64,000 nt of DNA from Limnochorda sp. L945t (GTDB lineage Bacteria; Bacillota; Limnochordia; Limnochordales; Geochordaceae): positions 682,001 through 746,000 of the forward strand of contig NZ_CP141615.1 of assembly GCF_035593305.1 (NCBI RefSeq), given 5' to 3'. Under the pieces are notes generated by a model that was not told where the DNA came from, made no database searches, and saw only the letters and a program-made list of their open reading frames with translations. The stretch's first letter is position 1, and each line of letters begins with the position of its first letter. A program made the position numbers and the translations under genes. Positions 1 through 9,354 of the stretch are shown here, one piece after another.

Positions 1-477
1 GTCGAGGCGCAGCGGGTCGTGGCCCGCACTTCCAACGGCTCCCTGGTGCTGGAGGGGGTGCAGGCCGACGTGCTCGAGGCCCGCTCGTCCAACGGCGCCG
101 TGACGGGCAGCGTGGGCGGCGCCGAGATGGAAGTGTCGACGTCCAACGGTTCCGTGACGCTGCGGCCGCTGTGGCGGCCCGAGGGCGCCGCCCACCAGCG
201 CCTCGACGTCCAGGCGTCCAACGGTGGCGTGCGGGTCATCCTGCCGGCGGCCGTGCGCGAGGCGGCCGAGCGCAAGGAGCTCGGGCTGTCGCTGCGGGCG
301 TCGACCAACTGGGGCTCCACGCAGGTCGAGGTGCCCGGCACGGTGCTCATCACCCAGACGGCCCGCATGGGCCGCCAGCAGGTCGAACACCAGAGCCCGC
401 ACCTCGCCGAGTCGGCCCGTACGCTGCACGTCGACGTGCGCACCATCACCGGCAGCGCCAGCATCACGAGCGAGTGA
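1..477 (+). CDS. DUF4097-family beta-repeat protein, C-terminal part
   Basis: The frame is open from the first base, so the gene begins outside the window and only the last 158 codons are present. The visible part repeats short SNG-containing units (TSNGS, SSNGA, TSNGS, ASNGG) separated by alternating polar and hydrophobic residues, the pattern of the DUF4097 / YvlB beta-helix family. No membrane segment or catalytic motif is visible. A SHOCT-like protein and a holin-like membrane protein follow on the same strand, the arrangement seen around yvlB-yvlD and liaX envelope-stress operons. A role in envelope stress is inferred from that context only. Confidence 0.75.
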   Translation, partial: VEAQRVVARTSNGSLVLEGVQADVLEARSSNGAVTGSVGGAEMEVSTSNGSVTLRPLWRPEGAAHQRLDVQASNGGVRVILPAAVREAAERKELGLSLRASTNWGSTQVEVPGTVLITQTARMGRQQVEHQSPHLAESARTLHVDVRTITGSASITSE

Positions 478-508
478 AGCCGGTGCGGGGAGGAAGGGGG
501 CGGCAGGC

Positions 509-1099
509 ATGTGGCCCGATGCACCCAGCGACGAACGAGAGGAGCCGGGCGGCGTAGCCGGCGCCCGCGAGCGGCGGGGGGCAGGGGAGGAAGGCGAGAA
601 GAAGCCCCTGCCGCAGGCCTCGCCGCGCCCGGAAGAAGCCTCGCCGGGCGCCGGGAAAGCCGCGCCGTCCGGCGGCACGGGTGAGGGCGAGCCGTCCGAC
701 GACCGCCTGCGCATTCTCCGGATGGTGGAGGCGGGGCGCCTGCGCCCGGAGGAGGCGCTCCGGCTGCTCGAGGCGCTCGCGCCGGCTCCGGGCGCACCGG
801 GCGGGATAGGTACGCCCGGCGGTACCCGCGCACAGGGCGGCGCCGGCCCGCGGGGCGGCGAGATGCGAGGCAGGACGCTGCAGATCCGGGTCTTCGAAGA
901 GGGGGAGGACCGGATGCGCCTCAACATCCCGATCGCCCTGGCCCACTCGGCGCTGCGGCTCGTGCCCAGGTCGGCGGCCAGGCACCTCGAAGGGATCGAT
1001 CTGAAGGAACTCCTGGCGCAGATCGAGTGGGGGGCGTACGGCAAGATCCTGGAAGTGCGCGACGAAGACGACACCGGCGTCGAGATCGTCGTCGAATGA
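509..1099 (+). CDS. SHOCT-like domain protein
   Basis: 196-residue protein starting at an ATG that follows a purine-rich AGGAAGGGG stretch. The first 65 residues are charged and low in complexity. Residues of about 68-88 (RILRMVEAGRLRPEEALRLL) match the short helical SHOCT-like / YvlB N-terminal motif found in membrane-stress proteins. After a Gly/Pro/Ala-rich linker, the last 75 residues form a conserved-looking domain beginning LQIRVFEEGEDRMRLNIPIA, which resembles the segment after the SHOCT-like helix pair in Firmicutes proteins. There is no signal peptide. It lies between the DUF4097 gene and a holin-like gene and is probably co-transcribed with them. The molecular role is unknown. Confidence 0.65.
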   Translation: MWPDAPSDEREEPGGVAGARERRGAGEEGEKKPLPQASPRPEEASPGAGKAAPSGGTGEGEPSDDRLRILRMVEAGRLRPEEALRLLEALAPAPGAPGGIGTPGGTRAQGGAGPRGGEMRGRTLQIRVFEEGEDRMRLNIPIALAHSALRLVPRSAARHLEGIDLKELLAQIEWGAYGKILEVRDEDDTGVEIVVE

Positions 1100-1150
1100 G
1101 GGGCGAGACGTCCCGAGAACGGAAGCATCCTGGGGGGACGGGGCACCGCT

Positions 1151-1498
1151 ATGAAAGGCTGGGTGGCGCGCTGGCTCATCAACGCCGTGGCCCTTCTGAT
1201 CGTGGCCGGCATCATCAAAGGTATCGACGTCCATGGGGTCCTGGCGGCGCTGCTGGCGGCAGCCGTGCTGGGGCTGGTCAACGCGTTCATCCGGCCCCTC
1301 TTCCTGCTCCTGACCCTGCCGATCAACCTCCTGACCCTGGGCCTGTTCACCCTGGTGGTCAATGCCCTCATGCTGTGGCTGACCGCCGCCCTGGTGCCGG
1401 GGTTCTCGGTGGCGGGGCTGTGGTCGGCCCTGTGGGGGAGTCTCCTGCTCAGCATCGTCAGCGCTGCCATCGGCTGGCTCATCCAGGACGGGGCCTGA
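1151..1498 (+). CDS. Phage-holin-family (YvlD-like) membrane protein
   Basis: 115-residue protein made almost entirely of four hydrophobic segments (about residues 8-24, 29-47, 50-72 and 84-108). The sequence LVNAFIRPLFLLLTLPINLLTLGLF is split by the conserved Asn-Ala-Phe-Ile-Arg-Pro signature of the YvlD / 4-TM phage-holin-like family; here only motif NAFIRP is used for the call. Its length is typical. In Bacillus-type genomes the family sits beside yvlB-like genes, as here. These proteins are not phage remnants in this setting, and the function is not established. The gene ends the operon. Confidence 0.8.
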   Translation: MKGWVARWLINAVALLIVAGIIKGIDVHGVLAALLAAAVLGLVNAFIRPLFLLLTLPINLLTLGLFTLVVNALMLWLTAALVPGFSVAGLWSALWGSLLLSIVSAAIGWLIQDGA

Positions 1499-2147
1499 GC
1501 GAAAGCCGGCCCTGCCCTCCGGCCAGGGCGTCGCCGGAAGCAGCGCCATCGGCAGGAGGCCCTGGGCCGAGCCTGGTTCGCGCGCCAGCAGTTAGCCAGC
1601 CTTGCCCGGCAGGAGGGCTAAACACCGGTATGTAACATCACCAGCGCACAGGAAGCGCTCCCTCGCCCGAGGCGCCCGCGAGCGTCTCGGACGTCACGCA
1701 GGGCCGCCCGCAAGGAAAGGCGGCGGCCGCGGGCGCCCGGGCGGGGGCCCTCCACGGAAGGTCCGGCACCTTCACATCCCCCATACCGTTGCAAGACCCT
1801 TGGAGAGCCACGGACGGAGCTCCACCCTTTCACGCCACCTCCGGCGGCCCGGGAAGGGGGGCCGCAGCACATACGGTCGCCGGCAACATGGGTACCGCAC
1901 GGCGCCGAGGGGCCGCAGCCGGTCGAGGCGTGAGGGTCGCACCACCCGTCACAGCCGGGGAGCCGCCGGCAGGGTGAGGGAGAGCCGTTCGGGAGGCAAC
2001 GAGGATACTCTTCGAGCGTCCCCCTTCGCCCCGGAGGGCCGGCACGGCCGCCCCATCGCGGCAAGCGTCGCAGCACCGTCGTCGTGCAGTTGACGTGGCG
2101 TCGTCACAACGGCAGTGGATGCACTCCAATGAGGGGGATTCCGCTCG
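1499..2147 (+). other. Intergenic region upstream of the first barrel-like protein
   Basis: No convincing gene is seen; the open frames here lack a good ribosome site and recognisable protein sequence. A small hairpin (GAAGGT / ACCTTC) lies near 1757-1773. A TTGACG element near 2089 could be a -35 box, but I find no matching -10 at normal spacing. The region presumably carries the promoter and 5' leader of the gene at 2148. Confidence 0.4.
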
Positions 2148-3506
2148 ATGAAAAAGCTGGCTCTCGTGGTCTCGGCCGTGCTGGTGGCCGCCGTGGCCGC
2201 TCCGGCGCTGGCCCAGGACCTCCAGATCAGCGGTTCGATGGAGAGCAACCTGACCTGGCGCCAGCAGCAGTGGATGAAGGACCAGGCGCCCGACCCGGAC
2301 AACCCGGCGGGCGTGTCGGCCGCCACCACGCTGAAGCTCAACGCCGTCATGGGCAGCCCCGAGCGCGGCGTGCGGGCGTTCCTCCAGCTGGCGCCGCTCG
2401 AGGCGCGCATGCCGTTCGCCCCGGGGCCCGGGCTCTGGCAGATCTCGGTGGAGCGGGCGTTCGTGGAGGCCAACGGCAAGCTCTGGGAGGGCGGCCCCAA
2501 CACCACCGCCCGCCTCGGTAGCCTGGACGTGGGGCTCTCGCCCTACATCGCGACCTTCGACCGGGAGGGCCTGTCCATCTCCGGCCTCGGCTACGGCCCG
2601 GTCTCCGTGTCGGCCTTCGTGGGCCGGGACGCCGCGGCGCTGGAGAAAGACGCAGCGGGTAACGTGACCAAGTACGGCGATCCGTTCACCGTCTCGGGCG
2701 CCCAGGTGCGCGCCGAGCTCCTCGGCGCCGCCGGCAGCGTCACCGCGGTCAACGTCAACGGCCGCCACGACTGGGAGATCGGCGCCTCCGGCATGCCGAT
2801 GCCCTGGATCAACGTGAGCGGCACCTACGCCCGCTCCGGCGAGGGCGAGCGGCCGGCGGCCATGACCCGGCTCGACGCCGAGGCGGCCGTCATGCCCAAC
2901 CTGACTCTCAACGCCGAGTACCGCAACGTCGAGCCCGGCTTCGACCCGGCCTATCAGAAGGCCGAGTACGACCCGGCCGACGAGACCACCCGCATCGACT
3001 GGCTCGCCAACAACAAGGACGAGCGGGGCGTCGTGGTCGGCGTGCACACGGTGCAGCAGGGCGTGGACCTCAAGGCGAGCCTCGACCACTACTACAAGGC
3101 CAACGTCTTCAACCGGGACGCCTCGGTCGCGGCCAGCACGACCCTCGACGGCTTCGAGCTGGCGGCGAGCGGCGACTTCCGGCTCAACGAGGGCGTCGCC
3201 CTCCAGAAGAGCACGGTCTCCGTGGCCTACCCGATGGCCGTCACCGGCATGACCGTCACGCCCAAGTACGAGGCGACCATCGAGCCCGCAGGCATCAGCC
3301 ACGAGCTGAGCGCCGAGGCCACCGTCAACGCGGTGCCCCAGTTGCCCGGCATCGGGGTCGCGGCCCGGGTGAAGCGGGCGGCCGACAGCTCGCTCAGCTA
3401 CGGGGCGGACGTGAGCTACACGGCTCCCAACGGCCTGTCGACGGGGATCCACTACGACACGGCCAAGGGTGCCTGGGCCGAAGCGGGCCTCAAGGCGGAG
3501 TTCTGA
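2148..3506 (+). CDS. Exported beta-barrel-like protein (putative porin) 1
   Basis: 452 residues. A clear Sec signal peptide (Lys-Lys start, hydrophobic core, cleavage likely after APALA near residue 22) is followed by a long chain of alternating polar and hydrophobic residues without any transmembrane helix. The protein ends GLKAEF; a terminal Phe with alternating residues is the known C-terminal signature of outer-membrane barrels recognised by BamA. It is of porin size. An intrinsic terminator follows directly, so it is probably a single-gene unit. A similar protein is encoded 0.6 kb downstream. Assignment as an outer-membrane barrel is inference; a surface-layer protein of a single-membrane cell is the main alternative. 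Confidence 0.6.
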   Translation: MKKLALVVSAVLVAAVAAPALAQDLQISGSMESNLTWRQQQWMKDQAPDPDNPAGVSAATTLKLNAVMGSPERGVRAFLQLAPLEARMPFAPGPGLWQISVERAFVEANGKLWEGGPNTTARLGSLDVGLSPYIATFDREGLSISGLGYGPVSVSAFVGRDAAALEKDAAGNVTKYGDPFTVSGAQVRAELLGAAGSVTAVNVNGRHDWEIGASGMPMPWINVSGTYARSGEGERPAAMTRLDAEAAVMPNLTLNAEYRNVEPGFDPAYQKAEYDPADETTRIDWLANNKDERGVVVGVHTVQQGVDLKASLDHYYKANVFNRDASVAASTTLDGFELAASGDFRLNEGVALQKSTVSVAYPMAVTGMTVTPKYEATIEPAGISHELSAEATVNAVPQLPGIGVAARVKRAADSSLSYGADVSYTAPNGLSTGIHYDTAKGAWAEAGLKAEF

Positions 3507-4082
3507 CGAGGGGCTCCACGCTGCGGCGCCTGGCCGCTGCGCGCCGGGCCTGCCTTCAGGGGGCAACCACCGTGGCCGGCGTTCCGCCTCCGCACCGGCA
3601 GGCCCGGCGGGGGAAGGCTCCGGGCAAAGGCCCGGGGCCTTCCCTCTTTTTCCTGGGCCCGTGTCGGCGTGCGGCATGACTCGACAGGCCCGGCCACGGC
3701 GTACCGCGGCTACGCGATCCATGCCCGGGGCTGACAGATCCTGAGAAGGAATTCTATGCCTCGCATCGAAACCCCACGCAGCGGTGGGAGCCCGTCCCAC
3801 TCGCGACGAGCCTTTCCCGGTGGTGCGCCCCGGACCCAGTCTGCGGGAGGAAGGGGGGCCGACCAGCGCCGCGAGGGCCGGTTGCGCACGGCCGCGACCG
3901 GGGGAGGGGGCCCGCTCGTTCGGGCTGGGTGTGTGCGAGGAAGGAAACGTGGAGACTTCCCCGCGGCTCGTCCGGCCAGGAGCGGCGGGCCTGCGGGTCG
4001 TGTGTCCGACACCGGTACGCGCGTCGTCAACGTCAACGGGATCCCGTTCCTGAGCAACTCATACGTCAGAAGGAGGACCACG
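3507..4082 (+). other. Intergenic region between the two barrel-like genes
   Basis: Holds the terminator of the upstream gene near 3612-3651 and about 430 bases before the next start. An ATG at 3756 has a good ribosome site (AGAAGGAA) and is in frame with the gene at 4083, but the intervening 109 codons give a low-complexity, Arg/Gly-rich chain that would bury the signal peptide. I therefore do not use it as the start. No promoter is recognised. Confidence 0.4.
3612..3651 (+). terminator. Intrinsic terminator after barrel-like gene 1
   Basis: A 14-bp stem (GGAAGGCTCCGGGC paired with GCCCGGGGCCTTCC, one G-T pair) with an AAA loop is followed by CTCTTTTTCC. A good rho-independent terminator about 105 bases after the stop codon. 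Confidence 0.85.
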
Positions 4083-5657
4083 ATGCGCAAGACTCTGTTT
4101 GTGGTGCTGCTGGGCCTTCTGGTCGTCGCGGCACCGGCCCTGGCGGAGGAGGCGCAGCCGGCTCCGACCCTGTCCGTCGGCGGCACGTTCACCCTGAAGG
4201 CGGAGCAGGACCTGAAGGCCAGCGCTATCAACTTCGACGGCTCCGTCGACAAGGCCAGCCTGACCCTCAAGGCTGCCCAGGGCGAGCTCTGGAGTGCGAG
4301 CCTGGACATCGGCAGCCTCCTGGGCTCCGGGGCGTCGTACGGGATGTCCCAGGACGGCAAGTACCTGACGCAGTGGGTCAGGGTACAGCGTCCGGACGGC
4401 GACAAGTACTACGTGAAGGATCAGGATGACAACTACTACGGGCCGTTCACGCTGAGTAGTGATCCGAAGACGCCCGCCGGGTTTGATACGAGTGTCCCGC
4501 CGGCGCTTACAGACGCTGATGTAGCAGCGCTGGATCGCGAGATCGCCGCTAAGGGCTCGTCGTGGACGGATTTCCCCACCGGGCCCTCGGTCATCGGCGC
4601 GAAACTCGGTGCGTACCAGCTTAGCGTCAAGCCCGGCCCGCTCACGCTCACCGCGTGGGGCAACAACGCGAACCCGGGTGACAAGTCGGACCTCTTCGAG
4701 TTCATCACGTCTGCTGGTGAGGTCGGCGGCCCGAAGTTCCGGGTGGAGTCGAGCGCTCTCGGCCCGAGCCTGACGTTCGACTACGACACCAGTAGCGACG
4801 ACGATGGCAATGACGCGGCGTTCGTCTTCGGTAGCATGGACCTGGCCGGCATCGGCACGCTAGGCGCCACGTTCAAGGACGAGAACCTTACCGACAGCAC
4901 GGCGGGCATGGGCGCATCCTTCGATGTGAAGGCGCCGGTTGCCGGTCTCCTGACCGCGAAGGCCGGCGTGGCGTTCGACTTCAACGCGGGTGAGGGTAAC
5001 GACTCTCTCGCCTTCGGCGTTGGCGCCGAGGTGAAACCGATCGACCCGGTCAGCGTCGAGGTGGCGTACACCAACGACGGCCGCGGTGTGGAGAAGAACA
5101 AGCACACACAAAAGATTTCCGGCAAGGTAGCGTACGGCGAGCTGGCCAGTCTGAGCGCTTCCTCGACGACCAAAGGGGAGAACGACAAGGCGACGCTCGA
5201 CGTGAGCGCCGAGGCGAAGTACTCGCCCATCGAGCCGGTCACGCTCAACGGAAGCTTCAGCTACACGAAGGACGAGGACTCGGCGCTGGGCGATCCCGGG
5301 GACTACACCTGGCCGAATGATGTCGGCATCGGCGACATCCTGTACGGCACGTCCAAGGTGTCCCTGGGTCTCGACTACGCGCTGACGTCGGCCCTGACCG
5401 TGTCCCCGAGCGTCGAGCTCGCGAACTACACCATCAGGGTCAACGCGACTGATCCGTACAAGCCTGGCGACGAGGAACTCACCGGGAGCTCGACCACGTT
5501 CGGCGCTAAGGCTACGTATAAGTTCTCCGACAAGGCCTCGGTTAGCCTCGGCGTGAACAGCACCACCGCTGGCGAAGTGCAGAACGCGGCCAAGCAGGTC
5601 GTGCTACCTAAGGTCGAGGACGTCAAGCTCACCAGCACCCTGAGCGTGAGCTTCTGA
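4083..5657 (+). CDS. Exported beta-barrel-like protein (putative porin) 2
   Basis: 524 residues, starting at an ATG preceded by AGAAGGAGGA. The signal peptide ends near APALA (residue 21), followed by EEAQPAP. The rest alternates polar and hydrophobic residues, with many Thr/Ser/Gly/Lys and no helix-like hydrophobic stretch, and ends LSVSF, again with the terminal Phe typical of outer-membrane barrels. Three 60-base samples gave 63-65% GC against 70% in a sample from the upstream gene, so the base composition may be slightly different. It stands alone between two terminators. It is likely a paralogue in architecture of the gene at 2148, though direct sequence similarity looks weak by eye. Confidence 0.6.
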   Translation: MRKTLFVVLLGLLVVAAPALAEEAQPAPTLSVGGTFTLKAEQDLKASAINFDGSVDKASLTLKAAQGELWSASLDIGSLLGSGASYGMSQDGKYLTQWVRVQRPDGDKYYVKDQDDNYYGPFTLSSDPKTPAGFDTSVPPALTDADVAALDREIAAKGSSWTDFPTGPSVIGAKLGAYQLSVKPGPLTLTAWGNNANPGDKSDLFEFITSAGEVGGPKFRVESSALGPSLTFDYDTSSDDDGNDAAFVFGSMDLAGIGTLGATFKDENLTDSTAGMGASFDVKAPVAGLLTAKAGVAFDFNAGEGNDSLAFGVGAEVKPIDPVSVEVAYTNDGRGVEKNKHTQKISGKVAYGELASLSASSTTKGENDKATLDVSAEAKYSPIEPVTLNGSFSYTKDEDSALGDPGDYTWPNDVGIGDILYGTSKVSLGLDYALTSALTVSPSVELANYTIRVNATDPYKPGDEELTGSSTTFGAKATYKFSDKASVSLGVNSTTAGEVQNAAKQVVLPKVEDVKLTSTLSVSF

Positions 5658-5686
5658 GGCGAGGCTGGTCCGAGAGCGTCTGGAGT

Positions 5687-5721
5687 GGAGCGGTGCGCCG
5701 GGCGCACCGCTCCTTCGTTTT
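5687..5721 (+). terminator. Intrinsic terminator after barrel-like gene 2
   Basis: Perfect inverted repeat GGAGCGGTGCGCC / GGCGCACCGCTCC followed by TTCGTTTT, 30 bases after the stop codon. Confidence 0.85.
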
Positions 5722-5877
5722 GGGTGGGAGGGGGAAGGGCGGGCGGCCGGGAGTTAAGGCTGGATCTTGTATACACGGCCAGTCCGGCAGGAACGCATGG
5801 GGAGGGTCGTCGAAAACGGCTTTCGTCAGTCGAGACGAAGGCCGCCCTGGCGGCGTCCGAGGAGGCGTGGGGGTCGA

Positions 5878-6987
<1,110 letters not shown>

Positions 6988-7019
6988 CCGTCGGCCCGAT
7001 CGGGTGGGTGGACCCTCAT

Positions 7020-7049
7020 GGCCGCCCCGGAGGCGCTCCCGGGGCGGCC
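7020..7049 (+). terminator. GC-rich hairpin after ugpC
   Basis: Perfect 11-bp inverted repeat GGCCGCCCCGG / CCGGGGCGGCC around an 8-base loop, 30 bases after the ugpC stop. No T-tract follows, so termination is only likely, not certain. Confidence 0.5.
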
Positions 7050-7069
7050 GGTCCATGATCAGGGATCCT

Positions 7070-7097
7070 TTGCCAGCCTGCCAGGCCATGATATGAT
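7070..7097 (+). promoter_or_regulatory. Probable sigma-70-type promoter for the isomerase-glucokinase operon
   Basis: TTGCCA and TATGAT are separated by 16 bases, just downstream of a terminator-like hairpin and about 29 bases before the GTG start at 7126. The boxes match the consensus in 5 of 6 positions each. Confidence 0.6.
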
Positions 7098-7125
7098 CGG
7101 GCGCGTGCAAGGAGGTGGCCTACTC

Positions 7126-8259
7126 GTGGCGCAGAGCAGGGCTGCAGGAGAGGCAGGCGGCCTTACGCCGGCGGCCCTCGAGGAGATCCGGCAGCGGTTG
7201 GACGACCCGGCGGCGGTGGCGCGGCTCGATCCGTACGGGATGCTGCGCCTCATCGACGGCCTGACGGAGCAGATCCAGGCAGGCTACGACATCGGCCGCC
7301 GCGCGGCGGCCGATCCCCCCAAGGGCGGCTGGCGGTCCGTGGTGATCGCCGGCATGGGCGGTTCGGCCATCGGGGGCGATCTCGTCGGCGCGATCGCGGC
7401 CGACTTTTCGCCCGTGCCCGTGGCCGTCGCCAGGGACTACCGCATCCCGGCTTACGTCGACGGGCACACGCTGTTCGTCGCCTCCAGCTACTCCGGCAAC
7501 ACGGAGGAGACGCTGGCGGCCCAGGAGCAGGCGCAGAAGGCGGGCGCCCGCATCGTGGCGCTCACGAGCGGCGGGCGTCTGGGGGATCTGGCGGCGCAGA
7601 AGGGGTGGCCCACGGCCCGCCTCCCATCGGGGCTCCCGCCCCGGGCAGCCCTGGGCTACTCGCTGTTCGCGGCCATCGGGATCCTGGAGGCGGCCGGGCT
7701 GCTGCCCGAGATGCAGGCTCCCGTCGAACAGTCGATCCGGGCCGTCGAGGCGGTGCGGCAGCGGTGCGCCATGGCGCGTTCGTTGAAGGACAACCCGGCC
7801 AAGCAGGAAGCGCTGGAGCTGGTCGACCGGGTGCCCATCGTGTACGGCTCGAGCGGCATCGGCGCGTCGGTGGCGTACCGGTGGAAGTGCCAGTTCAACG
7901 AAAACAGCAAACACCCGGCCTACTGGACCAGCCTGCCCGAGCTCGACCACAACGAAGTGGTGGGCTGGGAGGCGCCGCCGCCGTCAGCGGCGAGGCTGCT
8001 TCGCATCCTCATGCTCGAGGTGGGCGACGAGTCGCCGCGGATGGAGCGGCGATTCGAGGCGACGAGGCGGATCCTGGAGGGGCGGGCCTCCAGCATGGTG
8101 ACGCTGCGGGGCGAGGGCGAGGGGCATCTCGCCCGGGCCCTGTCGGTGTTGCACCTGGGAGACTACGTCACCTTCTACCTGGCCATCGCCAAGGGGGTGG
8201 ACCCGACGCCGGTGCGCTTCATCGACCGCCTCAAGGCCGAGCTGGCCACCATGCGGTGA
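7126..8259 (+). CDS. Bifunctional phosphoglucose/phosphomannose isomerase
   Basis: 377-residue SIS-fold enzyme that interconverts fructose-6-phosphate with glucose-6-phosphate and mannose-6-phosphate. The SIS phosphosugar motif GMGGSAIGGD lies near residue 76, SSYSGNTEET follows near 123, and ELDHNEVVGWE near 267 carries the conserved His/Glu region of the bifunctional PGI/PMI family. I chose the GTG at 7126 because AAGGAGGTGG sits 7 bases upstream; the frame is open further upstream. The next gene is a glucokinase, so the pair would feed glucose and mannose into glycolysis. The sequence cannot show which substrate dominates. Confidence 0.88.
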   Translation: MAQSRAAGEAGGLTPAALEEIRQRLDDPAAVARLDPYGMLRLIDGLTEQIQAGYDIGRRAAADPPKGGWRSVVIAGMGGSAIGGDLVGAIAADFSPVPVAVARDYRIPAYVDGHTLFVASSYSGNTEETLAAQEQAQKAGARIVALTSGGRLGDLAAQKGWPTARLPSGLPPRAALGYSLFAAIGILEAAGLLPEMQAPVEQSIRAVEAVRQRCAMARSLKDNPAKQEALELVDRVPIVYGSSGIGASVAYRWKCQFNENSKHPAYWTSLPELDHNEVVGWEAPPPSAARLLRILMLEVGDESPRMERRFEATRRILEGRASSMVTLRGEGEGHLARALSVLHLGDYVTFYLAIAKGVDPTPVRFIDRLKAELATMR

Positions 8260-8316
8260 GGCCGGCGGGTCCGGGGCGGGCCGGGCGGAGCGCACGGCCA
8301 TGGGGGCAGAGCGGGC

Positions 8317-9354
8317 ATGCAGACGTGGGTGGTGGGAGTGGACCTGGGGGGCACCAAGATCGCCACCGGGCTGGTGGACGACCGGGGCCAGGTGATCGAG
8401 CGCCTCGAGCAGCTGACCCGGCCGGAGCAGGGCCCTCAGACGGTCATCGAGCGGATGACGCAGTCGGTCGGGGAGGTGTGCCGGCGGGCTGGCGTGCGAC
8501 CGGGCGCCGTGGAGGCAGTGACGGTGGCCTGCCCGGGCCCGCTGGATCCGGCCAGCGGCGTGGTCATCGCTGCACCCAATCTGGGCTGGCGGCACGTCGA
8601 CGTGGTCGGCCCCATGCAGGCGGCGCTCGGCGTGCCGGTCTACCTGGAGAACGACGCCAACGCCGCCGCGTTCGGCGAGTGGTGGGTGGGAGCGGGCCGG
8701 GGCACCCGGCACTTCATCTACGTGACGGTCAGCACGGGCATCGGCGGCGGGATCATCATCGACGGCGCCATCTACGGCGGGGCCCACTGGGCGGCCGGGG
8801 AGATCGGCCACACGGTGATCGTCGTGGAAAACGGCCCGCTGTGCGGGTGCGGGCGGCGCGGGTGCCTCGAGTCGGTCGCCTCCGGCACCGGCATCGCCCG
8901 CCGGGCGATCGAGGCGCTGGAGGAGGCCGGATGGCGGGAGGGAGAGGCGCCCGAGGCGGCGGACGAGCGGCCGGGCGCGCGGCTCGTACGGCTGGCGGCC
9001 GGGCGCTTCGCCGAGATCGACGCCCGCAAGGTGGCCGAGGCGGCCCGGCAGGGCGATCCGCTCGCAAAGGAGGTGCTGGACCGCACCTGGCTTTACCTCG
9101 GGGCGGGCCTTGCCAATCTGGCCAACCTCTTCGACCCGGACGCCATCGCGATCGGGGGCGGCGTCTCCCGCATCGGCGAGGCCATGATGGAGCCGCTTCG
9201 CCGGGAGCTTCGCACCCGGGCGGTGCCGGGGCCGGCCGAGGGGACGCGCCTGGTGCCGGCGCTCCTGGGCCCCAACGCCGGCGTGGTGGGGGCGGCGGCG
9301 GTGGCCCTCAAGAAGCTCGGCAAGCTCGAGGGCGTGGAGAGCCGTGCCGGGTAG
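8317..9354 (+). CDS. glcK: ROK-family glucokinase
   Basis: 345 residues; ATP-dependent phosphorylation of glucose to glucose-6-phosphate. The phosphate-binding motif DLGGTKIATG lies at residues 9-18, the catalytic ENDANAAAFGE near 111, and the ROK zinc site CGCGRRGCLE near 175. A 40-residue insert (about 205-245) between the zinc site and the last domain is common in Firmicutes glucokinases. It sits 57 bases after the sugar isomerase gene. Its last 11 bases overlap the next gene. ROK kinases can also act on mannose or N-acetylglucosamine, but the neighbourhood favours glucose. Confidence 0.85.
   Translation: MQTWVVGVDLGGTKIATGLVDDRGQVIERLEQLTRPEQGPQTVIERMTQSVGEVCRRAGVRPGAVEAVTVACPGPLDPASGVVIAAPNLGWRHVDVVGPMQAALGVPVYLENDANAAAFGEWWVGAGRGTRHFIYVTVSTGIGGGIIIDGAIYGGAHWAAGEIGHTVIVVENGPLCGCGRRGCLESVASGTGIARRAIEALEEAGWREGEAPEAADERPGARLVRLAAGRFAEIDARKVAEAARQGDPLAKEVLDRTWLYLGAGLANLANLFDPDAIAIGGGVSRIGEAMMEPLRRELRTRAVPGPAEGTRLVPALLGPNAGVVGAAAVALKKLGKLEGVESRAG

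Noticed and set aside
1151-1498. Prophage remnant because of the holin-like protein
   Set aside because: No other phage gene is nearby, and this 4-TM family is chromosomal and linked to yvlB-like stress genes.
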